Assembly (NCBI GenBank): GCA_903960915.1
Contig: CAJCCO010000138.1
Coordinates: forward strand, 1 to 64,000
Direction of reading: 5' to 3'
DNA: 64,000 bases
Source: an uncultured beta proteobacterium
GTDB taxonomy: Bacteria; Pseudomonadota; Gammaproteobacteria; Burkholderiales; Burkholderiaceae_C
The notes under the pieces are model-generated. The model was not told where the DNA came from. It saw only the letters and a list, made by a program, of their open reading frames with translations, and searched no databases. Shown here one piece after another: positions 1-8,585 of this stretch. A program made the position numbers and the translations under genes. Each line of letters starts with the position of its first letter. Positions within the stretch are counted from its first letter, which is position 1.

Positions 1-1095
1 TGTGCGCTCGATGGCATGCTGTTCTACGTCTTCTTTGAAGCCACGCTGATCCCGATGTACCTGATCATCGGCATCTGGGGCGGCCCCAACAAGATCTACG
101 CGGCCTTCAAGTTCTTTCTGTACACCTTGCTCGGCTCCTTGTTGATGCTGATTGCGCTGATCTTCCTGTACACCAAGTCGGGTGGCAGCTTTGATTTGCT
201 CACCTGGCACAAGCTTCCTTTGGGCAGCACCACCCAGACCTTGCTGTTCTTTGCCTTCTTTGCAGCCTTTGCGGTCAAAGTGCCCATGTGGCCGGTCCAC
301 ACCTGGTTGCCAGATGTGCACGTGGAAGCGCCCACCGGTGGATCTGCTGTGCTGGCTGCCATCATGCTCAAACTGGGTGCTTATGGCTTTTTGCGGTTCT
401 CCATGCCCATTGCGCCTGACGCAGCACGGGAGTGGGCGCCGTTCATGATTGCTTTGTCTCTGATTGCTGTGGTCTATGTCGGTCTCGTGGCTATGGTGCA
501 GCGGGACATGAAAAAGCTGGTGGCGTATTCGTCAGTGGCGCACATGGGCTTTGTCACACTGGGCTTCTTCATCTTCAATGATCTGGGCGTTGCGGGCGGT
601 TTGGTGCAGATGATCGCGCACGGCTTTGTGTCGGCCGCCATGTTCCTGTCCATTGGCGTTTTGTACGACCGTGTACACTCGCGAGAAATCGCCAGTTACG
701 GTGGCGTCGTCAACACCATGCCCAAGTTTGCTGCTTTTGCCTTGTTGTTCGCCATGGCCAACTGCGGCCTGCCAGGAACAGCCGGCTTCGTGGGCGAGTG
801 GATGGTGATTCTGGGCGCTGTCAAAGCGAACTTCTGGTTGGGTTTTGCGGCCGCCAGTGCGCTGATTTTTGGCGCTGCGTACACCCTGTGGATGTACAAG
901 CGCGTTTACTTAGGGCCTGTGGCCAATGACGATGTCAAAGAACTCAAGGACATCAACAGCCGTGAGTTCCTGATGCTGGCCTTGCTGGCCGTGCCCGTCT
1001 TGTACATGGGCCTTTATCCGAAGCCGTTTACCGACATCATGAACTCGTCGGTAGCGGAGTTGCTCAAGCACGTGGCCTTGTCCAAGCTGAATTGA
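1..1095 (+). CDS. nuoM: NADH-quinone oxidoreductase subunit M (5' partial)
   Basis: Membrane subunit of respiratory complex I, one of the antiporter-like proton-pumping chains. The frame is open from base 1 with no stop, so the gene enters the window in progress; the first ATG (base 16) is internal. About 364 codons remain of a family that usually has about 490 residues, so the N-terminal quarter is missing. Conserved antiporter-family segments are visible, such as PVHTWLPDVHVEAPT and the run KKLVAYSSVAHMGF, set among many hydrophobic helices. nuoN follows 38 bases downstream on the same strand, as in the usual nuo operon. Identification is secure; only the 5' end is unknown. Confidence 0.96.
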   Translation, partial: CALDGMLFYVFFEATLIPMYLIIGIWGGPNKIYAAFKFFLYTLLGSLLMLIALIFLYTKSGGSFDLLTWHKLPLGSTTQTLLFFAFFAAFAVKVPMWPVHTWLPDVHVEAPTGGSAVLAAIMLKLGAYGFLRFSMPIAPDAAREWAPFMIALSLIAVVYVGLVAMVQRDMKKLVAYSSVAHMGFVTLGFFIFNDLGVAGGLVQMIAHGFVSAAMFLSIGVLYDRVHSREIASYGGVVNTMPKFAAFALLFAMANCGLPGTAGFVGEWMVILGAVKANFWLGFAAASALIFGAAYTLWMYKRVYLGPVANDDVKELKDINSREFLMLALLAVPVLYMGLYPKPFTDIMNSSVAELLKHVALSKLN

Positions 1096-1133
1096 TCAGT
1101 CTGAATTGACCCCAATGAACGAAGAGATGGAAC

Positions 1134-2621
1134 ATGATCGATAACCTCAGTTGGATCTCGGTATACCCAGAAATCATCCTGCTTGTCATGGCTTGCGTGA
1201 TTGCGCTGGTTGACCTGGGTGTGCACAGTGTCAAACGCACCCGCACTTATTTACTCACCCTGCTAACCCTTGCTGTGGTGGCGGCCTTGCAGGCCAGTTA
1301 CGCCCTGGGTGGCGCCACCATTCACGGCTTTGGCAACATGGTGCTCAGCGACCCTATGGGCAATTGGCTCAAGTGTTTTGCAACGGTCGCTGTCATGGTC
1401 ACCCTGGTCTATGGTCGCCCCTATGCGGCCGATCGCGACATGATGCGCGGTGGCGAGTTGTTCACGCTGGGTTTGTTTGCGCTCCTGGGCATGTTTGTCA
1501 TGATCTCGGGCAGCCATTTCCTGGTGATCTATATGGGCCTGGAGTTGTTGACTCTTTCGAGCTACGCCCTGGTGGCCCTGCGCCGCGACAACGCCAACTC
1601 GACAGAGGCCGCCATGAAGTACTTTGTACTCGGTGCGCTGGCTTCTGGCTTCCTGCTCTACGGCCTGTCCATGATTTATGGCGCCACCGGATCGCTGGAC
1701 GTCAACACCGTGCTCAAAGCCATCAACACCGGGCAAATCAAGCACCAAGTGCTGATCTTTGGACTGGTCTTTGTGGTGGCTGGTCTGGCTTTCAAGCTGG
1801 GCGTGGTGCCGTTTCACATGTGGATTCCTGACGTCTACCAAGGCGCCCCCACTGCCGCCACCTTGATGATTGGTGGCGCACCCAAACTGGCCGCCTTTGC
1901 CATCTTCATCCGCTTGCTGGTTGAGGGCTTGTTGCCGCTCGCCATTGACTGGCAGCAAATGCTCATGGTGCTCTCCATCGGTTCCTTGTTGATTGGCAAC
2001 CTGGCAGCCATTGCCCAGACCAACCTCAAGCGCATGCTGGCCTTTTCTACCATTTCACAAATGGGTTTTGTGCTGCTTGGTTTGATGTCAGGGGTGGTCA
2101 ACGGCAACCTGGAGTCAACGGCCAATGCGTACAGCTCGTCCATGTTTTATGTCATCACCTATGTGTTGACCACGTTGGCCAGTTTTGGCGTCATCATGCT
2201 GCTGGCGCGTGAAGGTTTTGAGTCCGAAGAGATTTCTGATTTTTCGGGTCTGAATCAGCGCAGCCCACTCTACGCGGCCATCATGGCCATCTGCCTCTTC
2301 TCGTTAGCGGGTATTCCCCCCATGGTGGGTTTTTATGCCAAGCTGTCGGTCTTGCAGGCCTTGATCGCTTCAGGCCAAACAATGCACATTGCCCTGGCCG
2401 TTTTTGCCGTGATGATGTCCCTGATTGGTGCTTTCTATTACCTGCGCGTGATCAAGGTCATGTACTTTGACGAACCGCTGAGCCAGGGCGAGATTGTTGC
2501 TTCGCTCGATGTGCGGGTGGTGTTGACGGTCAATGGCGCGCTGGTGTTGGTGCTGGGCTTGATGCCGGGTGGCTTGATGACTCTGTGCGCCACCTCCATC
2601 CTGCAGATGCTCAACACTTGA
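1134..2621 (+). CDS. nuoN: NADH-quinone oxidoreductase subunit N
   Basis: Complete 495-residue antiporter-like membrane subunit of complex I, the normal last gene of the nuo operon. It is hydrophobic throughout (about 14 helices expected). It carries the family signatures MKYFVLGALASGFLLYG, PFHMWIPDVYQGAP (helix with the conserved loop) and LKRMLAFSTISQMGFVL. The ATG at 1134 follows a purine-rich stretch and sits close behind nuoM. It would pump protons in the inner membrane together with NuoL and NuoM. The next gene (DUF2818) begins less than 50 bases after the stop and probably shares the transcript. Confidence 0.97.
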   Translation: MIDNLSWISVYPEIILLVMACVIALVDLGVHSVKRTRTYLLTLLTLAVVAALQASYALGGATIHGFGNMVLSDPMGNWLKCFATVAVMVTLVYGRPYAADRDMMRGGELFTLGLFALLGMFVMISGSHFLVIYMGLELLTLSSYALVALRRDNANSTEAAMKYFVLGALASGFLLYGLSMIYGATGSLDVNTVLKAINTGQIKHQVLIFGLVFVVAGLAFKLGVVPFHMWIPDVYQGAPTAATLMIGGAPKLAAFAIFIRLLVEGLLPLAIDWQQMLMVLSIGSLLIGNLAAIAQTNLKRMLAFSTISQMGFVLLGLMSGVVNGNLESTANAYSSSMFYVITYVLTTLASFGVIMLLAREGFESEEISDFSGLNQRSPLYAAIMAICLFSLAGIPPMVGFYAKLSVLQALIASGQTMHIALAVFAVMMSLIGAFYYLRVIKVMYFDEPLSQGEIVASLDVRVVLTVNGALVLVLGLMPGGLMTLCATSILQMLNT

Positions 2622-2664
2622 TGGTTGATTGGCTTTTTCAGCCGCGCTTTGTGAGCCCAAGCTT

Positions 2665-2967
2665 GTGAGCCAAACCATTTCCATCTGGGTGCTGGTGGCC
2701 GTTGCGCTGGTCGCGGCCAACTTGCCCTTTATCAGCCAGAAAATACTCGGGCTGTGGTCGCTTCAAGCGGGCAAAACCTTTGGCCTGCGCTTGCTGGAGT
2801 TGCTGGCCTGTTATTTCTTGACAGGCGCCCTGGCTTTGTTCCTGGAGCAAAGAGCGGGACAGATTGCCCCGCAAGGCTGGGAGTTTTATGCCATCACGGC
2901 CACGCTCTTTATCACCTTGGCGTTTCCCGGCTTTATTTACCGCTATTTACTTCGCCACCGTGATTGA
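2665..2967 (+). CDS. DUF2818 family small membrane protein
   Basis: Hydrophobic protein of 100 residues with three to four predicted membrane helices and a short basic C terminus (YRYLLRHRD). It matches the DUF2818 family, commonly found directly after nuoN in Burkholderiales; function unknown. A TTG at 2629 would add 12 residues, but the GTG at 2665 gives the MSQTISIWV start typical of the family, so I chose it. Its position behind nuoN suggests a role connected to complex I or simply co-transcription; this is inference. Confidence 0.75.
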   Translation: MSQTISIWVLVAVALVAANLPFISQKILGLWSLQAGKTFGLRLLELLACYFLTGALALFLEQRAGQIAPQGWEFYAITATLFITLAFPGFIYRYLLRHRD

Positions 2968-2976
2968 TGGCCTGCC

Positions 2977-3573
2977 ATGGGCCTGAGTGACCGCCACCTG
3001 ATAGAAGAGCGCGTGTCCAGCGAAGAATTGCTCCAAGGCAACTTCCTGCATGTTTTGCGCGATACCGTGCGCCTGCCCGATGGCCTGTTGGCTACCCGTG
3101 AATACGCGGTCCACCCCGGCGCTGTCATGGTGGTACCGCTGACGCAAGACGCCACGGGTCAGACCGTGGTGGTGCTGGAGCGGCAATTTCGATATCCCAT
3201 TGGGCAAGTAATGGTCGAGTTCCCTGCCGGCAAGCGCGATGCGGATGAAGATTTGATGCGCTGCGCCCAGCGTGAACTGCGTGAAGAAACCGGTTTTGTT
3301 GCTGCAGAGTGGGCCCACGCCGGCGTGTTGCACCCGTGCATTTCGTATTCCACCGAGTACATCGATATCTGGTTTGCCCGTGGCCTGTCGCCTGGCCCAA
3401 GCCAGCTCGATCCCGGTGAGTTTCTGGAGGTGTTTACCGCCACCCCTGCGCAGTTACTGGCCTGGTGCCGCGACGGCCAGGTCACTGATGCCAAGACCTT
3501 GACGGCGGCGCTGTGGTTGCAAAATGTCCTGACGGGTGCCTGGTCTCTGGACTGGCAAGCGACTGCCGCGTGA
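2977..3573 (+). CDS. NUDIX hydrolase, ADP-ribose pyrophosphatase type
   Basis: 198-residue NUDIX enzyme likely to hydrolyse ADP-ribose or a related nucleoside diphosphate sugar. The NUDIX box lies around residues 86-108: a Gly before KRDADEDLM, then RELREETGF, which carries the metal-binding glutamates. A beta-rich N-terminal part with QFRYPIGQ precedes it, as in NudF-type proteins. It starts 9 bases after the DUF2818 stop and is followed by the DUF1178 gene, so the three form a tight rightward set behind nuoN. Substrate is inferred from family resemblance only. Confidence 0.85.
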   Translation: MGLSDRHLIEERVSSEELLQGNFLHVLRDTVRLPDGLLATREYAVHPGAVMVVPLTQDATGQTVVVLERQFRYPIGQVMVEFPAGKRDADEDLMRCAQRELREETGFVAAEWAHAGVLHPCISYSTEYIDIWFARGLSPGPSQLDPGEFLEVFTATPAQLLAWCRDGQVTDAKTLTAALWLQNVLTGAWSLDWQATAA

Positions 3574-3594
3574 CAAGCCCCGCATAATGCCCGC

Positions 3595-4038
3595 ATGAAA
3601 GTGTTAGACCTTCAGTGCCCGGACCTTCATGTCTTTGAAGGCTGGTTTGCGTCCGAAGCTGATTTCATCAGCCAGCTCGAACGTGGCCTGGTGACCTGCC
3701 CGGTGTGTGGCCATGCCAAGCTTTCTAAAAAACTCAGTGCACCACGTTTGAACCTGGGTGCGGCCCCGCCTGCAACGAGCCATCCAGACCAGCAAGTTGC
3801 CAGCCCTGAGCCCAGCTTGCAAGCGGTCTGGATGGCGGTCGCCAAAAGCATAGTGGCCAATACCGAAGACGTGGGGACCGAGTTTGCAGAAGAGGCCCGC
3901 AAAATGCATTACGGCGAGTCCCAGGTGCGTGGCATTCGCGGCCACGCCTCTGCCGATGAAACAGCAGCCCTGCAGGATGAGGGCATTGAAGTCATGCCTT
4001 TTATGCTGCCGCAGGCCCTCAAGCAAACCTTGCAATAA
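3595..4038 (+). CDS. DUF1178 family protein
   Basis: 147-residue soluble protein of the DUF1178 family, unknown function. The N terminus contains the family-typical EGWFASEADF segment. A CPVCGHAKLSKKLSAPRLN motif around residues 36-54 looks like half of a zinc ribbon. The C-terminal half is acidic and includes RGHASADET. ATG at 3595, 21 bases after the NUDIX stop, same strand. It converges on gdhA across a 40-base gap that holds a 10-bp palindrome (4059-4068) but no clear terminator. Confidence 0.85.
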   Translation: MKVLDLQCPDLHVFEGWFASEADFISQLERGLVTCPVCGHAKLSKKLSAPRLNLGAAPPATSHPDQQVASPEPSLQAVWMAVAKSIVANTEDVGTEFAEEARKMHYGESQVRGIRGHASADETAALQDEGIEVMPFMLPQALKQTLQ

Positions 4039-4078
4039 CTACTGTTTAAATACGGTTTAACTGCAGTTTTCCCCGGTT

Positions 4079-5395
4079 TCAGGGGTACAAGCCGCGCAAC
4101 TCACGCGCATGCAATATGCGCTTGCACGCCACAATGAACGTGGCGGTTCGCAGCGTTACTTTGTTGTCTTGTGCCACTTCCCATACCCCGGCAAACGCCT
4201 CTTTCATGATGCGCACCAGGCGGGCGTTGATTTCGTCTTCGCTCCAGAAAAAGCTGGAGAAATCCTGCACCCATTCAAAGTAGCTGACCGTCACGCCGCC
4301 GGCATTGGCGATCACATCGGGCAGCACCAAAATTTTGCGTTCTTGCAAGATGTCATCGGCTTGCGGCGTCGTGGGGCCATTGGCGCCTTCAATCACCATC
4401 CGGGCCTTGATGCGCCCGGCGTTCTCGTGGGTGATCTGTTGCTCCAACGCAGCGGGAATCAGAATGTCGCAGTCCACGTCCCAGAACAGGTCATTGGCCA
4501 GCACCTCGGCTTGCAAAAAGCCCGCTACCGTGCCAGCTTGGGCCACATGGGCCAGCAGCGAGGGCACATCCAGCCCGGCTTCACGGTAAATGGTGCCGCC
4601 GTGGTCTTGCACCGCCACCACGCGTGCCCCCGCCTGGGCAAACAAGCGGGCTGCCACGCCCCCCACATTGCCAAAGCCTTGCACTGCCAAGCGGGAGGTG
4701 GCTATGTCCAGGCCAATATGCCGGGCGGCTTCCACCCCCACGGTGTAGACGCCGCGGCCCGTGGCGTCGCGCCGGCCCAGTGAGCCGCCCAGGTCAATCG
4801 GCTTGCCCGTGACCACGCCGGTGGCGGTTGCGCCTTCGTTCATGGAGTAGGTGTCCATCATCCAGGCCATGATTTGCTCGTTGGTGTTCACGTCAGGCGC
4901 CGGAATGTCCTTGGTGGGTCCGATGATGATGCCGATCTCGCTGGTGTAGCGGCGCGTCATGCGTTCCAACTCCCCGCGCGACAGCAGGCTCGGGTCTACC
5001 CGAATACCGCCCTTGGCGCCGCCGTAGGGCACGTTCACCGCAGCATTCTTAATCGACATCCAGGCTGACAGCGCCATCACTTCTGACAGCGTCACGTCCT
5101 GGTGAAAGCGCACGCCGCCCTTGCCCGGACCGCGTGAGGTGTTGTGTTGCACGCGGTAGCCCTCAAAGTGGGCCACCGTGCCGTTGTCGAGTTGAATGGG
5201 CACATCCACAATCAAGGCCCGCTTGGGCCGGCGCAGGGTTTCAGCCCAGCGGGCCAGGTTGCCCAAGTAGGGCAGTACCCGGTCAACTTGTTGAAGGTAA
5301 ATCCCCCATGGGCCAAGGTTGTCGGCTTGCAGGTAGGACGGAATAGAAGAGGAGAGGGCGTTGCTGGCCGGTGTTGGGCTAGGCTGCTTTGACAT
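4079..5395 (-). CDS. gdhA: Glu/Leu/Phe/Val-type glutamate dehydrogenase
   Basis: 438-residue NAD(P)-dependent glutamate dehydrogenase interconverting glutamate with 2-oxoglutarate and ammonia. The N-terminal dimerisation/substrate domain carries KGGVRFH and [12 protein letters not shown], where the substrate and catalytic lysines lie. The C-terminal Rossmann domain has [10 protein letters not shown] chose the ATG at 5395 (MSKQPSP) because AAGGA lies 7 bases upstream; an in-frame ATG at 5428 adds 11 residues without support. The gene is transcribed alone, with a 180-base gap upstream that contains a four-copy 12-bp tandem repeat. Confidence 0.93.
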   Translation of the reverse strand: MSKQPSPTPASNALSSSIPSYLQADNLGPWGIYLQQVDRVLPYLGNLARWAETLRRPKRALIVDVPIQLDNGTVAHFEGYRVQHNTSRGPGKGGVRFHQDVTLSEVMALSAWMSIKNAAVNVPYGGAKGGIRVDPSLLSRGELERMTRRYTSEIGIIIGPTKDIPAPDVNTNEQIMAWMMDTYSMNEGATATGVVTGKPIDLGGSLGRRDATGRGVYTVGVEAARHIGLDIATSRLAVQGFGNVGGVAARLFAQAGARVVAVQDHGGTIYREAGLDVPSLLAHVAQAGTVAGFLQAEVLANDLFWDVDCDILIPAALEQQITHENAGRIKARMVIEGANGPTTPQADDILQERKILVLPDVIANAGGVTVSYFEWVQDFSSFFWSEDEINARLVRIMKEAFAGVWEVAQDNKVTLRTATFIVACKRILHARELRGLYP

Positions 5396-5498
5396 GTACG
5401 TTCCTTTTGGGTGGGTCAAGCCCCGCACTGTAGGTGTCTGCTGCCAGCCTGTCTAAGGCCGAGTTGCTTTGTATCTATGCAAAAAATTAATAAGCATC

Positions 5499-5546
5499 TC
5501 TATTGGCGCCTCTATTAGCGCCCCTATTAGCGCCCCTATTGGGCTG
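5499..5546. repeat. 12-bp tandem repeat, four copies
   Basis: Four consecutive 12-base units of the form TCTATTGGCGCC / TCTATTAGCGCC / CCTATTAGCGCC / CCTATTGGGCTG. They lie in the gap between the gdhA start and the end of the downstream-facing exporter gene. The copies differ at one or two bases, so the array is degenerate. Function unknown. Confidence 0.85.
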
Positions 5547-5576
5547 CCAAAGCCTTGGGCTTGCCCAGACCTCGCT

Positions 5577-7394
5577 TCAGGCATTGAACTGCAAGGCCGC
5601 CAGTCCGGCATAGACGCCACCGCGCGCCACCAGTTCGGCATGGGTGCCTTGCTCCACCAGCAGGCCTTGGTCCAGCACCACGATGTGGTCGGCTTTTTGT
5701 ACCGTGGCCAGGCGGTGGGCAATCACCAGCGTGGTGCGCCCGGCCATGGCCGATTCCAGCGCGGCTTGCACCATGCGCTCGCTTTCTGCATCCAACGCGC
5801 TGGTGGCTTCGTCCAGCAGCAGCAGAGGCGGATTTTTCAGCATGGCACGCGCGATGGCAATGCGCTGACGCTGGCCACCACTCAAACGCACACCGCGTTC
5901 GCCCAGAAAGGTGTCGTAGCCTTCAGGCAACAGCTGGATGAATTCGTGTGCGAAAGCGGCTTGGGCGGCTGCCTTGACTTCCGCGTCACTGGCTTCAGGG
6001 CGTCCGTAGCGAATGTTTTCCAGCGCGCTACTGGAGAAAATCACCGCGTCTTGCGGCACGATGCCTATGCGTTGGCGCAGCGTGTCCAAGGCCATCTCGC
6101 GCGTGTTCACGCCGTCCAACGTGATGCTGCCCGAGGCCGGGTCATAAAAACGCAGCAGCAGTTGAAACACCGTGCTCTTGCCGGCGCCACTGGGCCCCAC
6201 AATGGCCACCGTTTGACCTGGCTTCACGTCCATTGAGAAATCAGCCAGTGCCGCTTGCTTGGGCCGCGACGGGTAATGAAAATGGATGGCCTGCAGCCGT
6301 ATGGCGCTGCCGCCTTCCGGGGCTGGCGCAAAGGCGGGAGCGGCCGGCGACACAATGGGCGAATGGGTGGCCAGCAACTCCATCAAGCGTTCGGTCGCAC
6401 CGGCGGCGCGCAGCAACTCGCCATAGACTTCGCCGAGTACGGCAAAGGCACTGGCCAAAATGATCACGTAGACCACAGTCTGGCCCAGGTGACCTGCGCT
6501 GATGCGTCCTTCCATGACCGCTTGCGTGCCCTGGTACAGACCCCAGAGCAGGGCCGCAGAGGTGGCGATGATGATGAAAGCCACCAGTACCGAGCGCGCC
6601 CGGGTACGCCTCACCGCCGTGCTGAACGCGTTGTCTGTAGATTGGTTGAAGCGCTCCGATTCGCGCCCTTCGGCGGTGTAGCTTTGCACCACCGTCACGG
6701 CATTGAGCACCTCAGCTGCAATCGCGCTGGAGTCAGCCACCCGGTCTTGGCTGGCGCGTGAGAGCTTGCGCACACGCCGGCCGTACCAGACCGAGGGCAG
6801 CACAATCAGCACCAGCACCAGGGTCACCTGCAGCATCACATAGGGGTTGGTCCATACCAGCATGCCCAGGGCGCCTAAGCCCATCACGGTGTTGCGCAGC
6901 CCCATGGACAGGGACGAGCCCACCACCGTCTGCACCAGCGTGGTATCGACCGTCAGTCGCGACAGCACTTCGCCGGTTTGCGTGGTCTCAAAAAACTCCG
7001 GACTTTGATTGAGCACATGGCGGTACACCGCATTGCGCAAATCCGCCGTAACCCGTTCGCCCAGCCAACTCACCAGATAAAACCGGAACGCAGAGAACAA
7101 ACCCAGCGCCACGGCCACACCAAACAGGGCCGCAAAGTGTTCACGCAAGGCCATCACCTGCTCGCCCTTGTCGGTTGTCACCATGCCGCCATCAATCAGA
7201 CTGCGCAGCGCCACCGGAAAGGCCAGGGTGGCCACGGCGGCGAGCACCAAAAACACCAGCGCCATGGCGATGCGGACCCGGTACGGACGCAAAAAAGGCA
7301 GCAGACCCGACAGGGAGCGGGGCGAGGCTTTCACCGGCAGGGCCGCAGCCTCGGTGTGGGTTGGGGCAGCAGAAAGGGGGAGAGGTGTTGACAT
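5577..7394 (-). CDS. ABC exporter, fused membrane and ATPase domains (MsbA-like)
   Basis: 605-residue half-transporter. The N-terminal half is an ABC type-1 exporter membrane domain of about six helices. The C-terminal half is the nucleotide-binding domain with Walker A GPSGAGKST, signature LSGGQRQRIA and Walker B LLLLDEATSALD. Such proteins homodimerise in the inner membrane and export lipids, drugs or peptides; the substrate cannot be read from sequence. ATG at 7394 was preferred to one 6 codons upstream. It lies 31 bases downstream of the lipocalin-like gene on the same strand, so it could be the third gene of that unit. Confidence 0.88.
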   Translation of the reverse strand: MSTPLPLSAAPTHTEAAALPVKASPRSLSGLLPFLRPYRVRIAMALVFLVLAAVATLAFPVALRSLIDGGMVTTDKGEQVMALREHFAALFGVAVALGLFSAFRFYLVSWLGERVTADLRNAVYRHVLNQSPEFFETTQTGEVLSRLTVDTTLVQTVVGSSLSMGLRNTVMGLGALGMLVWTNPYVMLQVTLVLVLIVLPSVWYGRRVRKLSRASQDRVADSSAIAAEVLNAVTVVQSYTAEGRESERFNQSTDNAFSTAVRRTRARSVLVAFIIIATSAALLWGLYQGTQAVMEGRISAGHLGQTVVYVIILASAFAVLGEVYGELLRAAGATERLMELLATHSPIVSPAAPAFAPAPEGGSAIRLQAIHFHYPSRPKQAALADFSMDVKPGQTVAIVGPSGAGKSTVFQLLLRFYDPASGSITLDGVNTREMALDTLRQRIGIVPQDAVIFSSSALENIRYGRPEASDAEVKAAAQAAFAHEFIQLLPEGYDTFLGERGVRLSGGQRQRIAIARAMLKNPPLLLLDEATSALDAESERMVQAALESAMAGRTTLVIAHRLATVQKADHIVVLDQGLLVEQGTHAELVARGGVYAGLAALQFNA

Positions 7395-7425
7395 GCCAGT
7401 GAGTGTAGCCACCGCTCACTCGCCA

Positions 7426-8577
7426 CTAGCTGTTCAAACGCAGCGCGCTGGCGTAGCCAGTCATCTCCAGGTAGCCGCGCCCAACCAGACGGCCTTCGCT
7501 GTCCAGCAGGTCGCTCAAGCCTTCCCAGTAAATGGCGCCGGTAGAGAGGCGGCTGTCAAGCTCCTGGTTGTCCACCGCGGCCTGCACGCTGAAGACCCCG
7601 GCTGGTGTGCGCACCCGCCATGCCACCGGGTAGCGTGTTTGGCTGCTGGGACTGGTCCACCAGCGCAGCGGCGTGAATTGAACCTGGTCAGCCGCAAACA
7701 CCTGCGGTGTGGCGCCCGGGTTTGCGCTGCGAAACGAGCCACCCCCCCACAATGCCTGGCCGCTGGCATCGCGCATCTGAAACACAGTGAGGGCGCTGCC
7801 GTCGAGCAGGTTCATGCCCAGCCAGTCCCAACCCACCGCCTGCGGGTGCATCAGGGCCTGGCTCCATTCGTGGTCCAGCCAGGCGCTGCCCTGCACCGGC
7901 AAAAGCTGCGAGCCCAAACGCAGCTGGCCCTTCACCTGCAGCTGCGGCACCGAGTAGTAATAACTGGCTTGCTCAGGCTGCGGCCCCTTGCGTGACAGGC
8001 CTTGTTCGCCTTGCAGCAACAGCGGCTGGGTAGGTGTCAAGGCCAGGTCAAAAGCAAAGTTGGCGCCCTGGGCCACGGCCTGGTAAGGGGCGGCCCACGC
8101 ACCGGGCTGGCGTTTCAGGGACCAGTCGCGCAGCTTGACGTCGGTGTCGTGGGTGGCTGCGTACGCCACACCAAAGCCGGCGCGGGCGATGCGCTGGTCG
8201 TGCCACAACTGCTGCTTGCGCACATCGGTCACCGCGGCATGCGCAAAGACCAGTTGCTTGGCGGCAAAAGAAGAGTCGAGCGCTTGTGTGGCCGCAACCC
8301 GCGCGCGAAAGAAGGTGATCTGAAAACCAAAGACTTCAGCTTTGCTGCCAGAGCCCGCGTTGAGTTGCCCGGTGCAGTACCACCACTCAGTCGCGACCTC
8401 AGGGTGGCTGCCCAAATCGGCTGGAAACTGCAAGGCGCGTTGGGGCAGGGCTCGCGCGGGCGAAGCAGCCCCCGCGCCCAGAGGCGCCGCCAGCGCGGCT
8501 AACAGCACCTGGCGCCGGGAGGCAGCGGCTGTGCTGGCGGAGGTGGTCTCAAAAGCAAGGCGCATAGCAGGGTGCAT
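7426..8577 (-). CDS. Secreted lipocalin-like protein of the AttH/CrtC type
   Basis: 383-residue protein with a Tat-like signal (SRRQVLLAALAAPLGAGAA, residues about 21-39), so probably folded before export to the periplasm. The mature part has the AttH / carotenoid 1,2-hydratase-like double lipocalin fold: TEWWYCTGQL near its start, LDHEWSQ in the middle and YWEGLSDLL near the end. Family members are usually encoded beside an FtsX-type ABC permease, as here (permease stop 8 bases upstream). An open frame extends further upstream but only overlaps the permease gene, so the start is MHP at 8577 or MRL at 8565. Role inferred: substrate-handling partner of the permease. Confidence 0.82.
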   Translation of the reverse strand: MHPAMRLAFETTSASTAAASRRQVLLAALAAPLGAGAASPARALPQRALQFPADLGSHPEVATEWWYCTGQLNAGSGSKAEVFGFQITFFRARVAATQALDSSFAAKQLVFAHAAVTDVRKQQLWHDQRIARAGFGVAYAATHDTDVKLRDWSLKRQPGAWAAPYQAVAQGANFAFDLALTPTQPLLLQGEQGLSRKGPQPEQASYYYSVPQLQVKGQLRLGSQLLPVQGSAWLDHEWSQALMHPQAVGWDWLGMNLLDGSALTVFQMRDASGQALWGGGSFRSANPGATPQVFAADQVQFTPLRWWTSPSSQTRYPVAWRVRTPAGVFSVQAAVDNQELDSRLSTGAIYWEGLSDLLDSEGRLVGRGYLEMTGYASALRLNS

Positions 8578-8585
8578 AGGCTTTC

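Noticed and set aside
16-1095. Start of nuoM at base 16
   Set aside because: The frame is open to base 1 and the protein lacks the first quarter of the family, so this Met is internal.
4059-4068. 10-bp palindrome AACTGCAGTT between DUF1178 and gdhA as a terminator
   Set aside because: Too short, no loop and only four T after it; likely chance.
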